9,258 bases of DNA from Candidatus Adiutrix sp. (lineage in GTDB: Bacteria > Desulfobacterota > Desulfarculia > Adiutricales > Adiutricaceae), in contig JAITVE010000299.1 in assembly GCA_031285975.1 (NCBI GenBank), positions 1 to 9,258 of the forward strand, read 5' to 3'. Shown in pieces: positions 1 through 5,712 of this stretch. The notes below the pieces were generated by a model that saw nothing but the letters and a program-made list of their open reading frames with translations, had not been told where the DNA came from and searched no databases. Within the stretch, counting starts at the first letter, position 1; every line of letters starts with the position of its first letter. The translations under genes and the position numbers were made by a program.

Positions 1-16
1 GGTTGTACATTAAGGC

Positions 17-775
17 TTACGAATAAAAATGCCCTTCGAGGCGGTAGCGGGAGCCGGGGTAGAGGAGCCGAACCCAGGTGACCACGTTTTGGTCAGACCA
101 GGTTTTGCGTTTCAGTTGCAGACAGGGTTCGCCGGGGTTGATGCGCAGTTGGGCGGCCTCCTGGGCCGTGGGCAGCACGGCTTCCACGATGTGCTCGCCC
201 TCGGTGAGCGGAGCCACGGCGCTGAGATAGGCGTGGGGGGTCTGGCCGGTGAAATCCTGACGCAGATAGTCCGGGGCCACGGCGCTGTTGACATAGCGGT
301 CTTCAAGCTGCACCGGCATGTCGTTGTCGTAGTGCAGCAAAACCGAATGAAACGTGCTCTGCCGGTGCTTAACGTTGAGAATGATAGCCAGTTCCGGCCC
401 GGCCGGGCAGCGTTCCAATAGCAGCACTTCGGTGCGGTGGCGGTGATCCTGGTGGGAGCGGATTTCGTCGGCAATGTCGCGCACCGACATCAGGGCCGAT
501 TCCATTTTATTTTCGGCCACAAAAGTGCCCACGCCCTGCAAACGCACCAGCACGCCCTGCACCGTCAGTTCCCTGAGGGCCCGGTTCACGGTCATGCGGC
601 TGACGCTGAACGCGTCGGACAGCTCTTTTTCCGAGGGGATTTTGTCATTCGGGGCCCATTCCCGCGAATTGATTTTGTATAAAATCCGCCGCTTAATCTG
701 CAAATAGCGCGGCGCCGGCTGCCCGCCGTTTTCCGCAAAGCCGTGATCGACGGACAGGTCTTCTTCAATCGACAT
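17..775 (-). CDS. hutC: Histidine utilisation repressor HutC (GntR family, UTRA domain)
   Basis: HutC represses histidine-degradation (hut) genes until urocanate, the first pathway intermediate, binds its effector domain. The 252-residue product has an N-terminal GntR winged helix at about residues 21-88, with PRYLQIK opening it, PSEKELSDAFSVSRMTVNRA as the recognition helix-turn-helix and GVGTFVA as the wing. A UTRA effector domain follows at about 95-245. The ending around TWSDQNVVTWVRLLYPGSRY and LEGHF is the signature that separates HutC from other GntR regulators. The start is ATG at 773-775, with AAAGGA (784-789) 8 nt upstream. It is divergent from dinJ-yafQ-hutD, and a HutC-type operator overlaps its predicted -35, which implies autorepression. 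The roughly 20-residue acidic N-terminal tail before the helix-turn-helix is ordinary for this family. The DNA to its left (1-16) is too short to show which gene follows. Confidence 0.92.
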   Translation of the reverse strand: MSIEEDLSVDHGFAENGGQPAPRYLQIKRRILYKINSREWAPNDKIPSEKELSDAFSVSRMTVNRALRELTVQGVLVRLQGVGTFVAENKMESALMSVRDIADEIRSHQDHRHRTEVLLLERCPAGPELAIILNVKHRQSTFHSVLLHYDNDMPVQLEDRYVNSAVAPDYLRQDFTGQTPHAYLSAVAPLTEGEHIVEAVLPTAQEAAQLRINPGEPCLQLKRKTWSDQNVVTWVRLLYPGSRYRLEGHFYS

Positions 776-817
776 GGAGCGTTTCCTTTATTGCGCGGCC
801 TTTCCGGCCAAGTAATA

Positions 818-846
818 AATGTAGCACAAAGAAGACCAGATGTACA
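818..846 (-). promoter_or_regulatory. Predicted hutC promoter
   Basis: Read on the minus strand, TGTACA (841-846) and TACATT (818-823) are separated by 17 nt. Each matches 4 of 6 bases of the sigma-70 -35 and -10 consensus. TG lies one base upstream of the -10, making it an extended -10. Transcription would start about 35 nt before the hutC start codon. The assignment comes from spacing and position only. Confidence 0.45.
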
Positions 847-850
847 TACA
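841..850. promoter_or_regulatory. Candidate HutC operator
   Basis: TGTACATACA fits TGTA-N2-TACA, the core recognised by HutC in Pseudomonas. It lies in the hutC/dinJ divergent region and covers the predicted -35 of hutC, where bound repressor would block polymerase. It is about 30 bp upstream of the predicted dinJ promoter, so it could also affect rightward transcription. No second perfect copy was seen in the window. Confidence 0.6.
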
Positions 851-877
851 TGATTAAGCCGCCGCGAAGCAGGAATA

Positions 878-906
878 TTGAAAATGTATATTGAAAGTGC
901 TACATT
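878..906 (+). promoter_or_regulatory. Predicted dinJ-yafQ promoter with repeated operator-like sequence
   Basis: TTGAAA (878-883) and TACATT (901-906) are separated by 17 nt, a plausible sigma-70 promoter. Two near-identical 11-mers, TATTGAAAATG (876-886) and TATTGAAAGTG (889-899), lie 13 bp apart across the spacer. AATGTA (883-888) and TACATT (901-906) form an inverted repeat. Ribbon-helix-helix antitoxins usually bind such repeats in their own promoter, so this is the likely autoregulatory site. The implied leader is very short, about 13 nt. Confidence 0.45.
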
Positions 907-925
907 GTAAAGCAGGAGGTGCAGT

Positions 926-1198
926 ATGCCTAAAACAGCAACCATGAGCCTGCGCATTGATCCCGCCGTCAAAAGTGATGTTGAAGCCATATATGCCCGT
1001 TACGGCCTCAGCATAACCGAAGCCATAAATGTATTCCTGCACCAGTCGCGCAACATCGGCGGCTTGCCTTTTGATCTGCGGCCGCCGGTTCCCAATGCGG
1101 AAACCCTGGCCGCCATGAAGGAAGCTGATGAAATGGCTGAATCAGGGAAAGCCCGTTTCAATAATTTCGGCGATATGCTGAAAGATTTGAAATCATGA
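926..1198 (+). CDS. dinJ: Antitoxin of the RelB/DinJ family
   Basis: This 90-residue product is the antitoxin of a type II pair. It should bind and neutralise the YafQ toxin encoded immediately downstream and repress the shared promoter. The N-terminal stretch KTATMSLRIDPAVKSDVEAI is the ribbon plus first helix of a ribbon-helix-helix DNA-binding domain. YGLSITEAINVFLHQSRNIG (about 26-45) is the second helix region typical of DinJ, followed by GLPFDLRPPVPNAETLAAM. The C-terminal part, ending FGDMLKDLKS, is the expected toxin-wrapping tail. A strong AGGAGG (914-919) lies 6 nt before the ATG. Its stop overlaps the toxin start as ATGA, so the two are translationally coupled. Length and layout match E. 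coli dinJ-yafQ. Confidence 0.9.
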   Translation: MPKTATMSLRIDPAVKSDVEAIYARYGLSITEAINVFLHQSRNIGGLPFDLRPPVPNAETLAAMKEADEMAESGKARFNNFGDMLKDLKS

Positions 1199-1464
1199 AG
1201 CTTCAGGCCGATTACACCGGACGTTTCAAAAAAGACTACAAACTGTCCATGAAGCGCGGCTTGCCTATGGAAGAACTGGACGCGGTAATGGATATGCTGA
1301 TTACGGGAAACCCTTTGCCGGAAAAATATCAGGATCACCAGTTGGGCGGTAATTACAAAAATCACCGCGAATGCCATGTTCAGCCGGATTGGCTGTTGGT
1401 ATACCGGCTTTCGCCCACTATGATACATTTTGTCCGTACCGGCACTCACAGTGACATTTTTTAA
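1195..1464 (+). CDS. yafQ: Toxin of the YafQ family (RelE-superfamily mRNA interferase)
   Basis: This 89-residue protein belongs to the ribosome-dependent mRNA-cleaving YafQ branch of the RelE/ParE superfamily. All residues described as important in E. coli YafQ have counterparts: H48 in DHQLGG, H61 and D65-W66 in ECHVQPDW, H85 in RTGTHSDIF, and F89 as the last residue. The toxin therefore looks catalytically intact. It begins at an ATG overlapping the dinJ stop by 4 nt and has no strong ribosome binding site of its own, so it should be translated by coupling, which keeps toxin synthesis tied to antitoxin. No terminator follows, and hutD starts 28 nt later. Base composition is somewhat lower in GC than hutD, in keeping with acquisition as a mobile module. 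Confidence 0.92.
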   Translation: MKLQADYTGRFKKDYKLSMKRGLPMEELDAVMDMLITGNPLPEKYQDHQLGGNYKNHRECHVQPDWLLVYRLSPTMIHFVRTGTHSDIF

Positions 1465-1492
1465 ACGATCCTGTCCTTGAAAGGCGGAAACA

Positions 1493-2092
1493 GTGACCAT
1501 ACAATACGCCGCGCTGCGGGCCGATGACTACCAGCGGATGCCCTGGAAAAACAGCCTGGGCAGTACCTGCGAAGTGTACCGCGAACCGAGCCTGGTGGGG
1601 GATTTCCTCTGGCGGGTCTCCCTGGCCGACGTGCGGGTGAACTCGGCCTTTTCCCCTTTCCCCGGCTTGCGCCGCGTCATCGGCACCCTGGAAGGCGCGG
1701 GGATGCGGCTGAACGTGGACGGGGCCTGGACAGGGCCGCTCGTGCAGTACGACCCCTTCATTTTCAGCGGCGACAGCGCGGTGGAGAGCGAACTTCTGGA
1801 CGGCCCCATCCGCGATTTCAACCTTATCTACAGCCCCCGCCTCTGCGCGGCCCGGCTCCAGTGGCTGGATGTGGCCCGCCCGCAAACTTTCTGCACCCAG
1901 GCCGAGACGCTTCTGGTTCTGGCCGTGGGCCGGGCGGAAGTCGCGGGCGGCGAGTTTACCCTGAGCCTGAACCACCTCGATTCCGCCCTCTTGCGCAACG
2001 AAGGCGCGGAACTGGCCCGCATTCAGCTTAAGCCCGGCTCTTCGGAAGAAAGCCGTTGCTGCGTCATTGAAATCAACCCCTGTTCCCATTGA
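1493..2092 (+). CDS. hutD: HutD/Ves family protein (histidine-utilisation accessory)
   Basis: HutD is a small bicupin-fold protein encoded in many hut loci. In Pseudomonas it moderates hut expression and has been proposed to bind formylglutamate, a pathway product. The 199-residue sequence shows the family landmarks in order: MPWKN (16-20), FLWRVSLADV (38-47), FSPFPGLRRVIGTLEG (53-68) and GPIRDFNLIY (104-113). K19 and R61 correspond to the conserved Lys and Arg of the family. The usual glycine-rich run after PWKN is replaced here by SLGST. The start is GTG at 1493, with AAGGCGG (1481-1487) 5 nt upstream, and no earlier in-frame start has a better site. It lies in the same locus as hutC, which supports the name. 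It follows yafQ by 28 nt and leads into the nitroreductase, so the four plus-strand genes may share a transcript. Confidence 0.87.
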   Translation: MTIQYAALRADDYQRMPWKNSLGSTCEVYREPSLVGDFLWRVSLADVRVNSAFSPFPGLRRVIGTLEGAGMRLNVDGAWTGPLVQYDPFIFSGDSAVESELLDGPIRDFNLIYSPRLCAARLQWLDVARPQTFCTQAETLLVLAVGRAEVAGGEFTLSLNHLDSALLRNEGAELARIQLKPGSSEESRCCVIEINPCSH

Positions 2093-2106
2093 CAAAGGAG
2101 AAAATT

Positions 2107-2640
2107 ATGGAAAATTTCATGGATTTGTGTCTGCGCCGTCAAAGTTGCCGCGATTTCGCCGACCGGCCGGTTGAGCACGAAAAACTGGTGCATTGCCTGG
2201 AAGCGGCCCGGCTGTCGCCCTCCGGCTGCAACTCCCAGCCCTGGAGCTTCGTGGTGGCCGAGAGCCCCCAGGCGGTGGCCGAAGTGGCCAAGTGCGGCCA
2301 GCAGATGAACATGAACCCCTTTCTGGACAAGGCCAAAGCCTTTGTGGTGGTGCTTGAGGAACACGCGGTGCTGATGCCTGGCATCCGCAAAATCATGGAC
2401 AGCCAGTACTTCGCCAAAGGCGACATGGGCGCGGCCACCTACGCCGTCTGCCTGGCCGCCGAAGACCAGGGCCTGGGGAGCTGCATTATCGGCATGTACG
2501 ACCGCGAAAAAATCTGCGAGGTTTTGGGCATCCCCGTTGAAAAACAATTCGGCGCGCTCATCGCCCTGGGCTACCCCGCCAGCGATAAAGTGCGCAACAA
2601 AAACCGCAAAACCCTGACCGACATAGCCCGCTTCGTGTAA
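2107..2640 (+). CDS. Nitroreductase family protein (FMN-dependent oxidoreductase)
   Basis: This is a 177-residue member of the NAD(P)H:FMN nitroreductase superfamily, flavoenzymes that reduce nitro compounds, quinones or flavins. Physiological substrates are usually unknown. The FMN-binding N-terminus RRQSCRDF (10-17), the loop SPSGCNSQPW (37-46), GDMGAA (105-110), LGSCIIG (123-129) and LGYPA (154-158) are all present. The length is that of the short, single-domain subgroup. The ATG at 2107 is preferred because AAAGGAG (2094-2100) lies 6 nt before it; a TTG at 2089 would read through that site. It follows hutD by 14 nt, suggesting cotranscription, but nothing links the enzyme to histidine metabolism. 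Its TAA stop abuts the TAGAGC element at 2641. Confidence 0.9.
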   Translation: MENFMDLCLRRQSCRDFADRPVEHEKLVHCLEAARLSPSGCNSQPWSFVVAESPQAVAEVAKCGQQMNMNPFLDKAKAFVVVLEEHAVLMPGIRKIMDSQYFAKGDMGAATYAVCLAAEDQGLGSCIIGMYDREKICEVLGIPVEKQFGALIALGYPASDKVRNKNRKTLTDIARFV

Positions 2641-2740
2641 TAGAGCATTTTGCAATTTATCTGCTAAAAATTGCAAAATACGTAAACATCCGGGCGCTTT
2701 TCATTTTTCGCATATGACCTTGAAATAGAAAAGCGCTCTA
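2641..2740. repeat. 100-bp MITE- or REP-like element with inverted TAGAGC ends
   Basis: The element begins TAGAGCATTTTGC and ends with the inverse of TAGAGCGCTTTTC, matching at 10 of 13 terminal positions. Inside are a perfect 12-bp inverted repeat, ATTTTGCAATTT (2647-2658) and AAATTGCAAAAT (2668-2679), and a perfect 9-bp one, GCGCTTTTC (2694-2702) and GAAAAGCGC (2728-2736). It occupies exactly the space between two convergent genes. There is no transposase inside. It could alternatively be a paired convergent terminator, although neither stem is followed by a clear T run. Confidence 0.5.
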
Positions 2741-3496
2741 AAGAGTGATAAACCCCTTGTCGATATCATATGTGTAAGCATAGCGGTATTTTGTGCTGCA
2801 ACTGCCTTGCTTCTTATCTTGGTCTTTCAGGGCAGACGCTGGAACTTGCCTGGCGAAGTCATTAAAAAAATCTTTGGTATACCCATAAACCTCTGTGGCC
2901 AATTCTACTAGACACTTGGAAGTCGGGCAGTGATCAATCCTTAAGTAGATTTCACATTGCGCTTTATTGATTGATGCTTGGTGTGTGCTTTCCAAGTCTC
3001 CCTGTATGTCCCCGACACTGTCGCTCTGGCTTTTCTTCACAACTGATTCAGGCAGTCGCCAGCCGGTGATGGTCGCCGAAGTTGCGCCCTTGATCTTTAC
3101 ATTACTGAGGCCTTTGAAAGTAAGTTCGCCCCTGATTTTAGATAAGATCGCCTCTTGATGTCCATCGCGCCCGACTGTATGAGCTGTTTTCTCGCCTGCG
3201 GAGCAGCTCTGAAGCCAGACGGTTATATTCTTGTTCTGCAACCCTGCATCAATCAAAGCTCGAACAAATGACTGGTGTGTAGCATAGTCCCCTACCGAAT
3301 TCGATGATCCATGCCCTATAATAATCACAGTGTCGCTGTCGTCTAAAGTGCTCAAGTTAATTTGGGGGCGGTTAGCTTGGGGGGAGGGAGACAGATAGTA
3401 TAAATCATCAAACCTGTACTTCAGCATCAAAGCTCTGGCATTTGAAAATTGTATCCAGTCCGGGTAATTTTCGACAAATGCGGCCATATAAGTCAT
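2738..3496 (-). CDS. Orphan protein with caspase-fold (clan CD) cysteine peptidase-like motifs
   Basis: I do not recognise a named family. The 252-residue product has a hydrophobic strand then His, DTVIIIGHGSSN (His62), followed about 36 residues later by a second strand then Cys, ITVWLQSCSAGE (Cys98). This order and spacing match the catalytic His-Cys dyad of clan CD peptidases such as the C80 self-processing domains of RTX toxins. SKIRGELTFKG and NVKIKGATSATITGW would then be a following helix and strand. The C-terminal half holds several cysteines (CEIYLRIDHC, SKCLVE, GSCST) and looks separate. No signal peptide or membrane segment is evident. ATG at 3494-3496 is chosen because AGGAAGG (3503-3509) lies 6 nt upstream; a TTG at 3526 would add 10 residues. 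The gene is much AT-richer than its neighbours, and its TAG stop lies in the inverted-repeat element. Existence of the gene is likely; peptidase function is inference. Confidence 0.6.
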   Translation of the reverse strand: MTYMAAFVENYPDWIQFSNARALMLKYRFDDLYYLSPSPQANRPQINLSTLDDSDTVIIIGHGSSNSVGDYATHQSFVRALIDAGLQNKNITVWLQSCSAGEKTAHTVGRDGHQEAILSKIRGELTFKGLSNVKIKGATSATITGWRLPESVVKKSQSDSVGDIQGDLESTHQASINKAQCEIYLRIDHCPTSKCLVELATEVYGYTKDFFNDFARQVPASALKDQDKKQGSCSTKYRYAYTYDIDKGFITL

Positions 3497-3606
3497 TCCA
3501 AACCTTCCTATTTCTGAGACTTTCAAGGCATGTTAAAAATTACCCGCTGCTCAACCGAAAACGGAATATTCAACAAACCAAGTCAAAGCGCTATAATAAA
3601 TCCTTA

Positions 3607-3723
3607 ATGGGAAACGATAACTTTCATGATATACCGCTAAGCGACTACATGTCAAGAAAATTATCAAATTTAATAAAAATTGCAGTATATGATATGTTTT
3701 TGGTGCAAAAATGGGTTTGGTAG
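3607..3723 (+). CDS. Possible 38-residue small protein, weakly supported
   Basis: An ATG at 3607 opens a 38-codon frame reading MGNDNFHDIPLSDYMSRKLS and ending VQKWVW. There is no ribosome binding site. A perfect TATAAT (3592-3597) lies 9 nt before the ATG with a poor -35 (TTCAAC, 3569-3574) at 17 nt, so a near-leaderless transcript is conceivable. In AT-rich DNA both may occur by chance. I see no recognisable domain. Confidence 0.15.
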   Translation: MGNDNFHDIPLSDYMSRKLSNLIKIAVYDMFLVQKWVW

Positions 3724-3742
3724 TATACAGGGGTTGGGGAAT

Positions 3743-3836
3743 GCTGATAAAAGCAGGAACAGCGCCAAAGCCGCCGCAACGAACGCAACGAAAAACCCGG
3801 CGGCTTTGGCGATGAGATCATTTTATCTGTATCAGC
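3743..3836. repeat. Nested palindromic element
   Basis: The outer arms are GCTGATA (3743-3749) and TATCAGC (3830-3836). The inner arms are a perfect 14-bp pair, CGCCAAAGCCGCCG (3763-3776) and its inverse (3798-3811), around a 21-nt loop. GATAAAA (3746-3752) can also pair with TTTTATC (3821-3827). The architecture is REP- or BIME-like. Use as a terminator is possible, but no T run directly follows the stem on either strand. Confidence 0.5.
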
Positions 3837-3931
3837 TTTAAAACACGCCTTTAAGCCCGCAGTTGCGGCGTCGCTATACGGTCGCTACTGATTCACTAGC
3901 CGACACGCAGATCCAGGGGCGCGCGGAGATT

Positions 3932-3973
3932 CTTAAGAGGGGCTCGCGCTAGCCCCTCTTAAGCGGGGCTTAA
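3932..3973. repeat. Direct-plus-inverted repeat with mutually exclusive hairpins
   Basis: CTTAAGAGGGGCT (3932-3944) is perfectly inverted at 3951-3963, giving a 13-bp stem with a 6-nt loop. The same 13-mer recurs with one change, CTTAAGCGGGGCT, at 3958-3970. The central AGCCCC (3951-3956) can therefore pair either left (3939-3944) or right (3965-3970), but not both. TTAAGC (3959-3964) and GCTTAA (3968-3973) form a third option. Confidence 0.6.
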
Positions 3974-4022
3974 ATTCGAACCCGATAGGGTTTGAATATA
4001 TTGAGATTGCGCGATAGCGCAA
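3974..4022. repeat. Two consecutive hairpins with GATA loops
   Basis: ATTCGAACCC (3974-3983) and GGGTTTGAAT (3988-3997) form a 10-bp stem with one G-T-type mismatch around the loop GATA. TTGCGC (4007-4012) and GCGCAA (4017-4022) form a 6-bp stem, also around GATA. They lie immediately downstream (minus sense) of the glycosyltransferase stop and could protect or end that transcript. Confidence 0.5.
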
Positions 4023-4068
4023 AGATTGGGCTGAGCATACTTATCCAGAATCTTAGCGCGAAGCCACC

Positions 4069-5712
4069 TTATCTTCCCAGGCAGGCCAGCATCCTTTCCA
4101 GGCGGTGGCTATACGTGTGTTCGGCCAGCACGCGGGCTCTCGCGGCTTGGCCGATGGCCTCGGCTGCCTCGGGGTGGGCCAGGTAATAATCAATGAGTTC
4201 GGGGAGCTTCTCCGGGCTCTCGGCCACGACGACTTCCCGCCCGGCTTCGAAGAGTTCCGGCAGCAGCGGGCGGGGATCAACCAATTGCAGGGCACCGGCG
4301 GCGGCGATTTCGAAAGTGCGGGGGTTGACGAAGCGGCTTTCGGGGTCGAAGCCCGGCATACTGTGAACGCTGGAATGAAGGTTCAAATTCACCCGGCCAC
4401 CGGCATAGATGAGGGCGCATTCCGGCAGGGTCACCCGGCGGCCGCCTTCGTGGAGGTGGGCCCGCAGGGCGGGGTCGGCCCCGGCCCAACCGGAGCCGAA
4501 CACTTTGAAGGATTCTGCCGGGCGGCCGGTTTTTGGCCAGTAATTCGCGGCCAGCCCGCCCAAAACCTTGCGGCGGTTGGGGTAGCCCGCGCCCATGAAA
4601 GAGAGGTCGGCGGCCAGGCTGTTGGCGAAATTGGGGGGCAGGGGGCGAAAGACGTCCGGGTCGGCGGCCAGGGGCAGGTACCAGGCGCGGCGCAGCCCCC
4701 AATCGCGGAGCGTGGGTTCGATGAGCCCTGGCTGGATGTGGAAAAGCGCGTCATAGGACGGGGCCACCTGGGCCACATAGCCGAAATTGCGCACGTCTTC
4801 CACCAGCCAGAAGGCCAGGGCGGCCTCGCCGGTTTCGCGCAGACGGGCCAGGCCGGGCGCGTCCAGGGGGGCCTGGGCCAGGGCCACGATGAGGTCGGGC
4901 TGGAACTCGGCGGCGGCGGCGGCGGCCCGGGGCGCGGTTTGCTCGAAGAGCCGGGCCGTCAGGCGCAGGGACTCGTCCGGCGGGGTTTTCTGGGCCTCAG
5001 CTTCCAGGTCGCGCAGACCGGGGCCCCAGTCGAGGAAGAGCAGGGGATAGCCGTTGATTTCAGCCGCGCGGGCCAGGGCCACGGCCACCGGCCAGGATCC
5101 GCCGGAGAGCGGGGGGATAATCATAATACGCGGGGCCCGGCCCGCCAGGCGGCTGAGATCGCGGCCCGGCCCGCCCAGGGCGCGCTTAAGGTTGACCAAC
5201 TGGGCCCCTTCCCGCCGCTGGGCCGGGGGGTGGATCAAAAGGGTGGCCCTTGGCCAGTCCCCGCTGCCCTCGGCCAACTGCCAGGGCGTGACCAGGCGCA
5301 TCCGGCCCTCGGCCAGAAAACGGCTGAAATCGTGAAGGCTGAAGGCGGCCAGAACCACCAGGGGGTCGGGCTCGAAAAACAGGGCGGCAGTTTTCTCCAG
5401 CAGCCCGGCGGCCAGCCAGGGGCTGCCCAGGCCGAACAAGAGCGGCGACTCGACCCCGCCAGCCGGGAAAAATTTTTCCAGCCACTGGGCGGCCTCTTTC
5501 TGCGGGTTGTAGCGCGAGGCCTGGGCCTGGCCGTTCACCGACAGGATTTTCAGGCCGTCGGCCCCGTCCGTCAATTCCGCCGAGCCGCTGGCCGGGGCTT
5601 CCCCCAGCCATTGCACGGCCGCGTGCTGGCCGCTGGCGGCCAGGGCTTCCAGGTTTTTACGCACCAGCGGGTGGCGGTGCAAGCCTTCCCTCGATATTTT
5701 TATCTCAGCCAC
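4069..5712 (-). CDS. CgeB-like glycosyltransferase with Maf-like N-terminal domain
   Basis: This 547-residue cytoplasmic protein probably transfers a sugar to a surface structure such as the flagellum; donor and acceptor are unknown. Residues about 68-145 (RYNPQKEAAQWLEKFF, LLFGLGSPWLAAGLL, FFEPDPLVVLAAF) resemble the N-terminal domain of motility-associated Maf glycosyltransferases. From about 195 a GT-B-like fold begins (APRIMIIPPLSGGSWPVA), with FWLVEDVRN (301-309). The CgeB signature LSFMGAGYPNRRKVL (370-384) and the glycosyltransferase group 1 ending follow: NPRTFEIAAAGALQLVDPRP (463-482), then SPEKLPELIDYYLAHPEAAE. The start is GTG at 5712 with GGAGGG (5719-5724) 6 nt upstream. It overlaps the preceding small gene by 8 nt, implying translational coupling. 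A run of six CGG triplets (4908-4925) encodes an alanine-rich linker. GC content is very high and typical of the host. Confidence 0.82.
   Translation of the reverse strand: MAEIKISREGLHRHPLVRKNLEALAASGQHAAVQWLGEAPASGSAELTDGADGLKILSVNGQAQASRYNPQKEAAQWLEKFFPAGGVESPLLFGLGSPWLAAGLLEKTAALFFEPDPLVVLAAFSLHDFSRFLAEGRMRLVTPWQLAEGSGDWPRATLLIHPPAQRREGAQLVNLKRALGGPGRDLSRLAGRAPRIMIIPPLSGGSWPVAVALARAAEINGYPLLFLDWGPGLRDLEAEAQKTPPDESLRLTARLFEQTAPRAAAAAAEFQPDLIVALAQAPLDAPGLARLRETGEAALAFWLVEDVRNFGYVAQVAPSYDALFHIQPGLIEPTLRDWGLRRAWYLPLAADPDVFRPLPPNFANSLAADLSFMGAGYPNRRKVLGGLAANYWPKTGRPAESFKVFGSGWAGADPALRAHLHEGGRRVTLPECALIYAGGRVNLNLHSSVHSMPGFDPESRFVNPRTFEIAAAGALQLVDPRPLLPELFEAGREVVVAESPEKLPELIDYYLAHPEAAEAIGQAARARVLAEHTYSHRLERMLACLGR

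Larger units (their letters stand above)
3497..4068. other. Long spacer: AT-rich left half, hairpin-rich right half
   Basis: About 570 bp lie upstream of the caspase-like gene and downstream of the glycosyltransferase. The left part (to about 3735) is AT-rich and holds only a weak 38-codon open frame. The right part carries a nested palindrome (3743-3836), a small CCGC/GCGG hairpin (3857-3868) and three consecutive hairpins (3932-4022). I see no tRNA, convincing protein gene or CRISPR repeat. No classical T-tailed terminator for the glycosyltransferase is visible. Confidence 0.6.

Noticed and set aside
3..12. TGTACATTAA near the left edge as a second HutC operator
   Set aside because: Only one half-site is intact; the second TACA half is missing.
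2089..2106. Upstream TTG start for the nitroreductase
   Set aside because: It would overlap hutD and translate through the AAAGGAG site that clearly serves the ATG at 2107.
3442..3723. 93-codon plus-strand frame
   Set aside because: Its first half is antisense to the start of the caspase-like gene, and no ribosome site precedes it. Only the last 38 codons were kept, as a weak candidate.
3974..3997. TTCGAA near GGG, resembling a tRNA T-arm or an attachment-site remnant of one
   Set aside because: The bases flanking the seven-base loop do not form a 5-bp T stem on either strand, and no acceptor, D or anticodon arm can be built around it.
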